The notes under the pieces are model-generated. The model had not been told where the DNA came from and did not search any database. It saw only the letters and a list, made by a program, of their open reading frames with translations. A DNA stretch of 64,000 nt from Chromatiales bacterium (GTDB lineage Bacteria > Pseudomonadota > Gammaproteobacteria > Chromatiales > Chromatiaceae), in the NCBI GenBank assembly GCA_028280505.1, contig JANQLO010000018.1, forward strand, positions 1 to 64,000, given 5' to 3'. Positions 27,378 to 36,143 of this stretch are shown here, piece after piece. The position numbers were made by a program, and so were the translations under genes. Positions within the stretch are counted from its first letter, which is position 1. Every line of letters starts with the position of its first letter.

Positions 27378-29882
27378 CTAGGATGGGACGGCATAGTTTC
27401 CGCAATTGCCGATAAGTTCCTCCAGTCTGATGTCGCCTTGATCCGTGTCTACCGTTGCATCGAGCATCTGGTCGGCAATGCAGTACCCCAGCTCCCGATA
27501 GGCTTCGAACTGCACCTCGTCGAAAAACTGATCCACGGTGCTTTCATCGGGGAAGCTCGGGTTTTGGGCGACGTAACCTTTGACCTTGAAGCTTACGTCT
27601 TCGATCAGCGTGGTTTTCAGGAATATTAACCAGCCTTTACTGCCATCCGCGTAGGTAATACTGGCGAGCATATGCCCTTGTTTTGCCAGGCCCGCATCGG
27701 GTGGATAGCGTGGAGGTAGCGGCGCATCCGGTACAACCTGATCCGGCGTGTCAGGTTCCAAGACTTTGATGCGCGCACCAAAGTCGTCTTCGACGCGACG
27801 CACCGTTGTTTGCATGTCAGAGAACGAAAATGCTCTGTCGGCGCTACCGTCGCACACGATCGCCAGCTTGACTTTGCGTCGAACGAGTTCATAAAGCCCC
27901 ATGTTTTCGAAGTGTCCGCCATCGCTGAGCTGAATGAAGTCGCGGTGCTCCTGATAGCCACTCCTTTTCATCCCCATCACGTTGCCCAGTGCATAGGCGC
28001 CGGGTCGGAAATGGTTGGGTGGATGTTTGAGGAAGTACTCCGGATTTGGGTGATCTGCCCAGTATCCTAGGCGCAAATTCAATAATGACATGACCAAGGA
28101 CACGAATAGATTGCGAGTCATTCCCACGCCGCCGACACCCGTGTTGGGATTGGCGGCAGCGCCCGAAATGGCTACGGCGGTTGCCAGAGTTAACCGGCCA
28201 TTCATGTAGTCTTTCGTTCGGCACCAGCCGGTGGCGTTACTGCCGCAATACAGCGGTGAAAGGATGAAACTGTCTCCACCGCGACTTTTGTAGACGGGGT
28301 TCTCTGAACTGACGAGTACCGCATTGGTATTGACGATGTGGTATGGCCCGTGGGGTTCTTCCATGCTGGTTATTTGATGTAGACATGCGGTGTTTGCGCC
28401 TTGTGCACCACGGGTATGCTGACCCTCAGCGTCCTTTATGTCCGGCATGAAGGTTTCCATCAGGCGGTCGCGGTAGTAACGATGGATGGAGATGTAATTA
28501 AGATTGGCGAATAAGCCAAGAAAGACAACTCCTATAGCGACACCGAAAACCACCCAGAGCGAATCTGGTCTGTCGAGCAAAGATTGGGCGATTAAGTAAC
28601 TGCTGACTGTCACGCCGTAAAGGAATAGGGCTGCACCTATGCTGGCCAAAGTGCCTGATCTCTGGCTTTTCGTGTTGTTGCCGGAGACCAAGAAGTCGCG
28701 CAGTGTTAAAGCGCCGCCGATAAGGGCTGCGAGCGGTGCAGTGCTCGCCAACCAGCTTTCCAGGAAGGTGCCGGCTAGCGGTAGTAACCCGATCAGGATG
28801 CAGGCGATACTAAGAGGAAAGACGAAGCCGGCATGTTTCTCTGCATAACGCCGGAGTGCGTACCATTGGTTGCGTGTTTTAGTGCTCTTTCCTCGGCTTA
28901 TCCAAGTAGCGAAAGAGTAAACGATTGCCGAGATAATCAACGCTAAGATTATACCTAAGCCGAGCCACAGAATACGTTCAAAAATGATAAGGCGGGGCAA
29001 TTGCGAATCGGACTTCGCGTCTATAAAGGGTTTTCGAGCATCAATCTCTGCGCGCACCGTTGCGACATTTGGTGGGGATAACTCCCATGTGTTCTCGAAT
29101 TCAGCCCAGTCCGCTGCAATTTTCTTTTCGTTCTCGTCAAGCGCGGGGCGGGATATCGATGGCGCTAGTTCTTCCAACAGCAGGTTGTAAACAGGTGTTG
29201 AGAAGTTTTTTGCGCCGTCTCCGAGAAAAGTAGGTGTCCAAAGCAGAACAAATAAAATCGCTACAAATATCGGGATCCAGACTAATAGGTTCAAAAGCAT
29301 GCCGCGTAGTATCGCGGTCAGCAGGCTGAAAGTGTTGATGCCGGTACCCGGCGTCAGGTAGTAGCCGTGCTGACGCAGGTACTTCAACATCCGCTGTTGC
29401 CTGGGTTCGGCCAGCTGAGCCTTATCCGGCCTCGGGTCATCGTTGCCGTAGGGGAATTGTCCCTTGAATACGCTGAATTCCTGCGGAGGTTCTTTGGATT
29501 TTTCGCATTGCGCTAACTGACTGGTGAGCCAAGTAATCGACGAGCCAATATAGCCACCACCGGATACGGTCGACAGGTAGTCAACCTTCTTTAATAGATC
29601 CCGGTTGACCAAAGCCTGCACGATACCCAAGGAGAAAGTCGCAGAGCGGATGCCGCCGCCGGATAGCGCAAGCCCGGCCAGGTTGTCTTGCCTCGACGCA
29701 TCTTGCGCTGTATCGCCGCGTTTTCGCCGCCATTTGTGAATGTATTCTTGTTCTGCGGCAAACAACGCTTCAGAGCCCGGGTCTCGTTTGCAGGTGTTAG
29801 GCTCCGTCTTGCAGGTATGGATGGTGTTTGCAAGATCTTCCTGAGAAACCGGCTTGATGTATTTTTCGTGGTTTGAATCCAT
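27378..29882 (-). CDS. Large membrane patatin-like phospholipase
   Basis: 834 residues from the ATG at 29882, with GGGAG eleven bases upstream; the frame runs to 29939. The patatin core is split. The N-terminal part has LALSGGGIRSATFSLGIVQAL (about 71-91; oxyanion loop) and DYLSTVSGGGYIGS (101-114; nucleophile Ser107). The C-terminal part has IQLSDGGHFENMGLYELV with the catalytic Asp. Between them lie four or more hydrophobic helices (about residues 190-470). Patatins are Ser-Asp acyl hydrolases of phospholipids and other lipids. The inserted membrane region suggests an enzyme acting directly on the inner membrane. The nucleophile elbow has Thr where Gly is usual. It stands alone; no CBASS or toxin partner is adjacent. 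Confidence 0.82.
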   Translation of the reverse strand: MDSNHEKYIKPVSQEDLANTIHTCKTEPNTCKRDPGSEALFAAEQEYIHKWRRKRGDTAQDASRQDNLAGLALSGGGIRSATFSLGIVQALVNRDLLKKVDYLSTVSGGGYIGSSITWLTSQLAQCEKSKEPPQEFSVFKGQFPYGNDDPRPDKAQLAEPRQQRMLKYLRQHGYYLTPGTGINTFSLLTAILRGMLLNLLVWIPIFVAILFVLLWTPTFLGDGAKNFSTPVYNLLLEELAPSISRPALDENEKKIAADWAEFENTWELSPPNVATVRAEIDARKPFIDAKSDSQLPRLIIFERILWLGLGIILALIISAIVYSFATWISRGKSTKTRNQWYALRRYAEKHAGFVFPLSIACILIGLLPLAGTFLESWLASTAPLAALIGGALTLRDFLVSGNNTKSQRSGTLASIGAALFLYGVTVSSYLIAQSLLDRPDSLWVVFGVAIGVVFLGLFANLNYISIHRYYRDRLMETFMPDIKDAEGQHTRGAQGANTACLHQITSMEEPHGPYHIVNTNAVLVSSENPVYKSRGGDSFILSPLYCGSNATGWCRTKDYMNGRLTLATAVAISGAAANPNTGVGGVGMTRNLFVSLVMSLLNLRLGYWADHPNPEYFLKHPPNHFRPGAYALGNVMGMKRSGYQEHRDFIQLSDGGHFENMGLYELVRRKVKLAIVCDGSADRAFSFSDMQTTVRRVEDDFGARIKVLEPDTPDQVVPDAPLPPRYPPDAGLAKQGHMLASITYADGSKGWLIFLKTTLIEDVSFKVKGYVAQNPSFPDESTVDQFFDEVQFEAYRELGYCIADQMLDATVDTDQGDIRLEELIGNCGNYAVPS

Positions 29883-30749
29883 GGCGTTTGAGTCTCCCGT
29901 TTCTGGGAATTTGAATCTGCCACGCTCAATAATAGCCAATATTGTTCGTTAGTGAATGTGTGGAGGATTACTCCGGGATTTGCGCCTTCGGTCGAATTGG
30001 ATAAGGGGCTGTGCTTTATTAGGCGTGCTCAAACATTCGGGGCCGCTAAGCGGCGGTTCCGACATTGTTGACAATCAAGCTGATGTTCTCGCACGTGGAC
30101 AGGCTATGCCGTCGGCGCCAAACAGGTGGCAATGCTTTGGTGGCAGCACGATACCCGGGCGTTGTCCCGTCATCGGTTCGGTACCGGTTGTGAGCTTGGC
30201 GGCAAGCGGTTCGCCGCCATCGCCGAGGCGTCGACGGATGCATGTCGGGTTTTTGCTACCGGACAGTTCAAACGCTGCCCCGTGGACCTGCTGCGCAGCA
30301 ACCGTGCCGGCAGAAAGTTCATCTGCGGTGAACCGATGAAGCCGGCAACGAAACGGTTGGCCGGGCGACGATAGGGCTACAGCGGTGCCCCACCCATTCC
30401 ATGTGAAGAAAATAGTGCATGCTTTATTCCGAGCAGCCCTTCCATCGACGTTGGCGGCGGAATGCCCCGGCCGTTCATCGCTGACGATGGTCGAGAGCCT
30501 CACCATTCTCTCCGGATCATTCGACTGGTTGAATTGGCCCTGGCGCCCAAGGCAATACCCGGGCCGCGCTTCCATGCGTCCAATGGCTGTGTCGCTCAAC
30601 CCGTCTGGGCAAAGCCACAATCTCGCCACATTTCCTGGCCTGGATTTCCCGATTTACTTGCCATGATATGCGCACAAAGGCACCGCTTGGCGTGGCAGCC
30701 TGGACAGTACCGCGAAGATCGGAATTGACGAAGAGCACTCGGGGACATC
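29883..30749. other. Long intergenic stretch, no gene recognised
   Basis: About 870 bases between the divergent patatin and creD genes. Several frames on both strands exceed 60 codons, but none has a credible start site, codon pattern or motif. No tRNA, repeat or strong hairpin was seen. It may hold decayed coding sequence, but I cannot identify the source. Confidence 0.45.
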
Positions 30750-32150
30750 ATGAAGCAAAAACTGCTGTTGAAACTGCTGATTATCTTTTTGTTGGTGATC
30801 GGGCTGACCATTCCCAATCTGATGATCCGGGACCTGGTCACGGAACGCAGCACCTATCGCTTCGAGGCGAAACAGGGTATCGCGGCGAGTTGGACCAGTG
30901 AGCAAACGCTTTTTGGTCCAATCCTGGTCGTGCCTTACGAGGAGCGTACCGAGCGCAAGGTATGGAATGCCAATAAGGATCATTACCGCCTGGTCGAGCA
31001 GGTCAATAAAAAACAATTGTTCGTATTGCCGACGGTGTTGAAGATTAATGCCGGGATACGTACCGAGGAACGGCGGCGTGGCATCTATGCGATACCGGTT
31101 TACGAATCGTCGATGGATCTGCGAGGCAGCTTCGACAACAAGGCGCTTCTGACGCTGGTCCAAGACAAGGCGGTGTCAGTGGCCTGGGAAAGGATTTTCG
31201 TGTCCGTGCCGGTCAGCGACATACGCGGCATTACGGTGCAACCGGTTTTGGATTGGAAAGACACGTCAGCCGAGTTTGTTTCCGGCGCCGGACTGGAAAA
31301 ACTCGGCAACGGTATGCATGCATTCGTCGATGGTTTAAATACATCGGAGCCCACACAATTCGCGTTCAGCTTCTCGGTGCAACTGCACGGCATGGAACGC
31401 CTGCAGTTTGCGCCGGTCGGCAAGAGTACCCAGGTAAGCGTCGTATCGTCGTGGCCGCACCCGAGCTTCCTCGGTCGTTATCTGCCGACGGAGCGGCAAA
31501 TCGACGATGAAGGCTTTACCGCCACCTGGCGCGTGGCCTCGTTCTCCAGTGACATGGATCGTATCGGCGCGCGATGTCAGGTCGGCGACTGCGAACTCTT
31601 TTTCGAGAACACCTTCGGGGTGGCGCTGATTCAACCGGTGGACATCTACCAGCAGGCCGAGCGGTCGGTGAAATACGCGATCCTGATCATTACATTGACC
31701 TTTGTGGCTTTCTTTCTATTCGAGGTGATGCGTGCGATTCCGCTGCATCCGATGCAGTACCTGTTGGTGGGCTGCTCGCTGACGGTCTTTTATCTGCTTT
31801 TGCTCTCGTTGTCCGAGCACATCGCCTTTGGTTGGGCATATCTGATCGCATCCTTGGCCAACTCGGTATTGGTCGGAGCCTACGTCAGCGCGGTAATGAA
31901 TAGTCGTTTCCATGCGTTGGTATTGACCGGCTCGTTGCTGATGCTTTACGGCATGTTGTATTTGATCCTGCGCTCGGAGGACAACGCTTTGCTGATGGGC
32001 AGTTTGCTGATCTTCGCGGTGTTGGCATTCGTGATGCTGCTGACGCGTGATCTCGATTGGTACCGGGTGTCGGAGCAGGTGGCCAGGCATGCGGAGCATA
32101 AGCCCGGTCGTGACAGTTTGTCGGTCACCAGTCCGGTCGAAACCGGGTAA
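30750..32150 (+). CDS. creD: Inner-membrane protein CreD
   Basis: 466 residues, the usual length of CreD. An N-terminal membrane helix (LLLKLLIIFLLVIGLTIPNLMI) leads into FEAKQGIAASWTSEQTLFGPILVVPYEE, a highly typical CreD opening. A large periplasmic beta-rich part follows. A cluster of five to six helices (about 310-450) then begins YAILIITLTFVAFFLFEVM and contains HPMQYLLVGCSLTVFYLLLLSLSEH. In enterobacteria creD belongs to the CreBC regulon and affects envelope integrity and colicin or beta-lactam tolerance. No creBC genes are adjacent here, so its control is different or distant. The ATG has GGGGA ten bases upstream. Confidence 0.93.
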   Translation: MKQKLLLKLLIIFLLVIGLTIPNLMIRDLVTERSTYRFEAKQGIAASWTSEQTLFGPILVVPYEERTERKVWNANKDHYRLVEQVNKKQLFVLPTVLKINAGIRTEERRRGIYAIPVYESSMDLRGSFDNKALLTLVQDKAVSVAWERIFVSVPVSDIRGITVQPVLDWKDTSAEFVSGAGLEKLGNGMHAFVDGLNTSEPTQFAFSFSVQLHGMERLQFAPVGKSTQVSVVSSWPHPSFLGRYLPTERQIDDEGFTATWRVASFSSDMDRIGARCQVGDCELFFENTFGVALIQPVDIYQQAERSVKYAILIITLTFVAFFLFEVMRAIPLHPMQYLLVGCSLTVFYLLLLSLSEHIAFGWAYLIASLANSVLVGAYVSAVMNSRFHALVLTGSLLMLYGMLYLILRSEDNALLMGSLLIFAVLAFVMLLTRDLDWYRVSEQVARHAEHKPGRDSLSVTSPVETG

Positions 32151-32260
32151 TGATCGCGGGCAGCGATGTTGATAGGCGCGGCGTCCTTTCGGTCAGGGAG
32201 GGGGCAACTCCTTTGACAAGTGCGGGACGGATGCCGCGCAACGGGTTTCGATCGAGGTCT

Positions 32261-32431
32261 TTACGACTTTTTCTTGCGGCCTGTATAGGCGCGTTGTAAG
32301 GCGAAGAAAAGCGTCCAGTAACTCAGATAGGTTGCCGTTCCAAGGCTCACCAGATGCATTAGCTCGTTCGCGCCCGATTTTGGTTGCTCAGGGTCGTTAG
32401 AGACCATTCCAAAGGTCGCTTTATTGTTCAT
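32261..32431 (-). CDS. Small hypothetical protein, one hydrophobic segment
   Basis: 56 residues encoded from the ATG at 32431 to the TAA at 32261. It begins MNNKATFGMVSNDPEQPKSG, has a hydrophobic segment (LVSLGTATYLSYWTLFFAL, about 28-46) and ends with a strongly basic tail (RAYTGRKKKS). This amphipathic, single-helix layout is that of many real small membrane proteins. The ribosome binding site is weak. It lies 175 bases downstream of the divergent amidohydrolase gene's end on the same strand. No function can be assigned. Confidence 0.4.
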   Translation of the reverse strand: MNNKATFGMVSNDPEQPKSGANELMHLVSLGTATYLSYWTLFFALQRAYTGRKKKS

Positions 32432-32605
32432 TTCACCATGCTCCAGGAACCTTCTTCGGAGATACGAGGCAAGCGACGTTTATCTGCTTCCTCTATCCAG
32501 TAAGGCGGCACAAACAGGCGATTTCTGAAGACGTCTGTTACTCGCCGGTTGACAAGGGCGAGCCTGGGCCGTGCGATGTGACCGGTCGATCTTTGTCGCT
32601 TGCCC

Positions 32606-33502
32606 TCAATAGCCGGGCTGGCCGCCAGAAACACCGACGAGTTCTGCAGCATTCTGAAAGGCAATCCGACTGGCCACGTCAACGGGGAGTTGGGCGAGCC
32701 AGCCTCGTGTTTCGTTGACCAGATCGTTAAGTTCAGCCCAGCGACTCGCAATATAGGTATCCATGCCGACCAGAATGCGGTCGGGATGCGTCATGAAGAG
32801 CTGTCGCCAGTCGTCCGTTAGCGTTCCGCCCGGTGCGATATCGTTCCGGAACGAGAGTTCGATCAGTAGCTTGGGATAACGCGCGAGTAACTCACCCAGT
32901 CTCGAAACCGGTACGTCAAAGCCGGCATGAGCCCAGATGACGGTCAGATCCGGTGCGTGTTCGACCATGCGGACGATGGCGTCTTCATCGGCGTGAGCAT
33001 GCAGAAAAAGATCGCGCTCGACGGCGAGGTCGATCATTTCGGCCATTACCGGTGTCGAGGCGTTGGCACCAAAGACGTGGAATTCCCCGATGCCGCGGTA
33101 AGGAAAGGCCTCCAGGTGTTTTCGCAGGCGCTGAACCAGACCTGGGTCGGCAAACCAGGTACGTCGGTCGGCCGAACTGAGATAAGGCCGTAGCAGCGGA
33201 ACAATGCGTGCCGGATCAAGCGCGAACAAACGCTCGGTCCCCTCGGTTGGTGTGCTCGAAACGAGAGCACGCTCGATGCCCGCAGCACGCAGACGTTCGA
33301 TCGCATTTTCCGGCTCAATTACATCCCATACGTCCTGGTTGTAATGGATATGGCCGCCGAAAAGCGGTAGCTCGCCCTGATGTGTTGCAGGCTTTACAAC
33401 CGCGCTATAGAGGATCAGTACTGCAAGTACGGCGATCCACCATGCTTGTTGACGAACGACGGCGAAGCGGCGGTAAGAATACGAAAAAGCGGCGATGGAC
33501 AT
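32606..33502 (-). CDS. Membrane-anchored amidohydrolase-family protein
   Basis: 298 residues. An N-terminal hydrophobic helix (about 17-36, AWWIAVLAVLILYSAVV) follows a short basic segment, so the enzyme is anchored and faces the periplasm. The rest is an amidohydrolase-2 type TIM barrel. GGHIHYNQD (49-57) gives the first His pair, then come GIGEFHVFG, FLHAHADED, VIWAHAGFD and ILVGMDTYI, in the order expected for the metal-binding His and Asp residues. Such enzymes hydrolyse or decarboxylate cyclic and aromatic acids. A substrate cannot be named. It is transcribed alone, divergent from the TIR locus. Confidence 0.75.
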   Translation of the reverse strand: MSIAAFSYSYRRFAVVRQQAWWIAVLAVLILYSAVVKPATHQGELPLFGGHIHYNQDVWDVIEPENAIERLRAAGIERALVSSTPTEGTERLFALDPARIVPLLRPYLSSADRRTWFADPGLVQRLRKHLEAFPYRGIGEFHVFGANASTPVMAEMIDLAVERDLFLHAHADEDAIVRMVEHAPDLTVIWAHAGFDVPVSRLGELLARYPKLLIELSFRNDIAPGGTLTDDWRQLFMTHPDRILVGMDTYIASRWAELNDLVNETRGWLAQLPVDVASRIAFQNAAELVGVSGGQPGY

Positions 33503-33654
33503 GCGGGTCTCCTGTGTGGCTTCGGCGGTGTTCGTGATCCCGATCTCATGGCGTGTCGCAATCCATGACTGCGCGGATGGCGGTCTCGTTCAGTTCGCGA
33601 CCTGACCCGTGATCTATACTGATTCATTACACCGGGCCTCGGCGGGGGACACCC

Positions 33655-33996
33655 ATGAGTGGCGCTGGTGCTGAACAAACATCCGCCAAACGGACATTCG
33701 TATCATACGCCTCGGAGGACCGCGCTCGGGTAACGGGGCTGGCGCCGCTGCTGCGGGCGCTGGGCCACGAGGTGTTTTTCGATCAGCGTTCTCTCCTCCC
33801 GGGTCAGCATTGGGAGCAGCGTATCGACGATGCGCTGAACAACGCCGAAGCACCGCTCGTATTCTGGACACGTCATGCGGCACGTTCGAAGTGGGTGCTT
33901 TATGAGTACGCACGCTTCTCCGTGCTGCATCCTGATGCCGTACTCACCGCGTTACTGGGTAACGTAGACCTTGGAAGCATCCAACGGTATTTCTAG
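33655..33996 (+). CDS. Soluble TIR-domain protein, short
   Basis: 113 residues forming most of one TIR domain. RTFVSYASEDRARV (13-26) is strand A and box 1, and GHEVFFDQRSLLPGQHWEQRI (37-57) is the BB-loop region. LVFWTRHAARSKWVLYEYARF (68-88) carries Glu84, the position of the catalytic Glu of TIR NADases. It ends soon after, at about the fourth strand, so it is 25-30 residues shorter than a typical bacterial TIR domain. A short in-frame-shifted stretch (33971-34085) could be a lost C-terminal helix. It lies 93 bases before a second, membrane-linked TIR gene. NAD-cleaving or scaffold functions are both possible. Confidence 0.78.
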   Translation: MSGAGAEQTSAKRTFVSYASEDRARVTGLAPLLRALGHEVFFDQRSLLPGQHWEQRIDDALNNAEAPLVFWTRHAARSKWVLYEYARFSVLHPDAVLTALLGNVDLGSIQRYF

Positions 33997-34089
33997 CGGA
34001 AAACGTCTGAAGCCGTACTCGATTGCGGAGGCTGCAGCCGAGTTGGCCGCACTTACATCCCGGCATGCATATCACTTAGCATACGGCTT

Positions 34090-35130
34090 ATGTCCGATAT
34101 CTTCATTAGCTATGCGCACGAAGACAGGGATCGTGCGCAGACTCTGGCGAAGCGCCTGCGGGAGGCCGGCTGGTCGGTTTGGTGGGATCCCGAGTTGCGA
34201 GCCGGTGAACACTTTGCCGAGGTGATCGAAGAGGTGTTGCAGCAAGTGCACGCCGTGATCGTGCTTTGGTCCGAGCATTCGGTGGCGTCGCGGTGGGTCA
34301 AGGCGGAGGCGAACGAAGGTCTCAGGCAAGACAAACTGATACCGCTTTCGCTCGATACGGCAGAGCCTCCACTGATCTTCAGACCCATTCACACCGGGCA
34401 GCTTGTGCATTGGAACGGTGCCGCCGATGTGCCGGAGTTCCGTAAGTTGCTCAGCGATATCCAAGATCGTGTGAGCGGTGCGCCTGAGCCGCACGCAAAA
34501 ATCGCAAGCGACAAGAAGACCGATAACCCGTCAGGAGCCGCCGTCGGTAAATCGACAGCAAGCCGCTTATTGGTGGTGTCTGGTGTCGTTTGCGCCACGT
34601 TTGTGGTTTTCGATTTTCCTGGGCTTATTGTCGATGGCCTGATGACCGGCTTGGGGCCATTGACGAGCGGAATGCCTGCGTGGCTCGTTCAAACATTCCT
34701 TTTGTTACCGGTCGTGGTGGGCTTGACGTTGTTACGCAAGCGCTTATGGCCGTTCGCGGGAAAGCCGCCCGTGGCCCTGGCGATCGCTCTGGTACTCCTC
34801 GCGACCGGCGTTGTCGTGTTGTATCACTGGGTCGACCACGCGATCTGGTCGATGGATCATTTGAATGGCCGGATGAGCGCCGGCCGACTCGATGGCGTTC
34901 GCGTGTCGGCCTTGGATCATCGGCATCGGCAGATGTCGTTGGGTAGCGTTCCGGTCGATACACAAAGCGGCGATTTCAGCCTGCGTTACGAACCTGAATT
35001 TGCCGCGAGACCGGTCTATCTTTTGGTGGAGAAACCCGGTTGTCGAAGTTTGACTTATCCGATCAGTCGGACCCAATGGAAGTCGCTCGCTGAGATCGTG
35101 GTTGAATTTTCGTGTGAGGCCGATTCATGA
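34090..35130 (+). CDS. TIR-domain membrane protein
   Basis: 346 residues. An N-terminal TIR domain covers about 1-130: SDIFISYAHEDRDRA, GWSVWWDPELRAGEHF and VLWSEHSVASRWVKAEANEG, with Glu73 in the NADase position. A linker follows. Three hydrophobic helices come next (about 158-180, 197-213 and 227-247; LVVSGVVCATFVVFDFPGLIV, FLLLPVVVGLTLL, LAIALVLLATGVVVLY). The last about 90 residues form a beta-rich domain that should be periplasmic (RMSAGRLDGVRVSALD onward). The TIR domain is cytoplasmic, so the protein couples the two compartments. Its TGA overlaps the next gene's ATG (ATGA). This suggests a signalling or defence complex spanning the envelope; that is inference. Confidence 0.82.
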   Translation: MSDIFISYAHEDRDRAQTLAKRLREAGWSVWWDPELRAGEHFAEVIEEVLQQVHAVIVLWSEHSVASRWVKAEANEGLRQDKLIPLSLDTAEPPLIFRPIHTGQLVHWNGAADVPEFRKLLSDIQDRVSGAPEPHAKIASDKKTDNPSGAAVGKSTASRLLVVSGVVCATFVVFDFPGLIVDGLMTGLGPLTSGMPAWLVQTFLLLPVVVGLTLLRKRLWPFAGKPPVALAIALVLLATGVVVLYHWVDHAIWSMDHLNGRMSAGRLDGVRVSALDHRHRQMSLGSVPVDTQSGDFSLRYEPEFAARPVYLLVEKPGCRSLTYPISRTQWKSLAEIVVEFSCEADS

Positions 35131-36143
35131 CACGCGTGCTCGCTTGGCTGATTGTGCTCTGGATGACGCAACAGGGCGTTGCCTTGGGCGCCGCCACCGT
35201 TGCCGGCAGGGTTGTCGATGCCGCATCGGGTGACGGGCTGGCGGGGGTTGCGCTGCGGATAGAGGTCAGCGGTAGCGCGTGGGATTCTCCCGCGCCGACC
35301 GGACCGGGCGGCGGCTTCTCGCTGGATCTGACGTCGGCCTTTCCGGCGGATGCCCTCGATACGGATGCTTTGTTTATCAGTCTGAGTAAACCGGGTTTTC
35401 GGCCGGTCACGCGCATCATGCGTGCCCAGCGGCGAGGGGCCTTGACTTTTACACGGCTCGAATTGCCGCTGACGCGGGTGGCGGGTGGCGGTGGTTTGGC
35501 TCCGGACGAGCGCGCGGCTCTCGCGCCGTTCAAAAGCGTCGACGGAAGAACCTTGTTTTTGTTGCCGTACGAGCTGGATTCCGAGGCGGCGGCGAACAGT
35601 CTCAATCGACGCCTGCCGTTTCATCTGAAACGCGGCATCAATACCCATCTCCAAAGCCTGCAGGTGGACAATCCGCCCGAAGCGATCGGTATCGAAAGGA
35701 TGCCGGTCAAGGTCAGTGCGACGAATACCGAGAAAGTGCGTGACTACGGTGTCGCATTGAATGCGCTGGCCGTCGTGAGCGGTCAGGGCGGCATCGCAGA
35801 AGGTACGACGGTCGAGGTCGCTTCCGAATACCTGATTATTCCGGATTTGCCCGGTGTTCAGCTGCGGAGTTTTTACGTCGACGACCGTTTCCCCGAGAAC
35901 ACGCTGCGGTCCGGCAAGTTGTTCGAACGTCTGCAGGCGCTTTGGGGCGGGAATACGGTATTGGCCGTCGCGGTACTCGATATCAACCAGGCGGTTGCGG
36001 CCCGGCCCAAAGATACGGCGGCCCTGAAGCGGACCCGGGCCTACCTGCTTGCGCAAAGACGGCAGTTGGGGCCGGCCGACGGAGCGGTCGTGGCACAGAT
36101 CAATGCCCTGTTGGCACGGATCGACGAGGAAGTCGCGCCATGA
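35127..36143 (+). CDS. Secreted protein with carboxypeptidase-regulatory-like domain
   Basis: 338 residues, with a signal peptide at about 1-22 (VLAWLIVLWMTQQGVALGAA). Residues 24-115 look like a carboxypeptidase-regulatory-like (transthyretin-type) beta-sandwich: VAGRVVDAASGDGLAGVALRI, GGGFSLDLTSAF, FISLSKPGFRPVTR. The remaining 220 residues have no family I recognise; they contain FLLPYELDSEAAANSL and end in a helical segment rich in Ala, Arg and Gln. It is coupled on both sides by four-base overlaps (ATGA) to the TIR membrane protein and the SH3b/TPR protein. The periplasmic domain of the TIR protein is the likely partner. Confidence 0.7.
   Translation: MTRVLAWLIVLWMTQQGVALGAATVAGRVVDAASGDGLAGVALRIEVSGSAWDSPAPTGPGGGFSLDLTSAFPADALDTDALFISLSKPGFRPVTRIMRAQRRGALTFTRLELPLTRVAGGGGLAPDERAALAPFKSVDGRTLFLLPYELDSEAAANSLNRRLPFHLKRGINTHLQSLQVDNPPEAIGIERMPVKVSATNTEKVRDYGVALNALAVVSGQGGIAEGTTVEVASEYLIIPDLPGVQLRSFYVDDRFPENTLRSGKLFERLQALWGGNTVLAVAVLDINQAVAARPKDTAALKRTRAYLLAQRRQLGPADGAVVAQINALLARIDEEVAP

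Noticed and set aside
30075-30629. 184-codon minus-strand frame in the intergenic stretch before creD
   Set aside because: No start site, no recognisable motif and frame lengths on both strands are similar, as expected from GC-rich non-coding sequence.
35942-36139. Upstream extension of the SH3b/TPR frame
   Set aside because: It overlaps the previous gene, while the ATG at 36140 gives a clean signal peptide and a four-base overlap.
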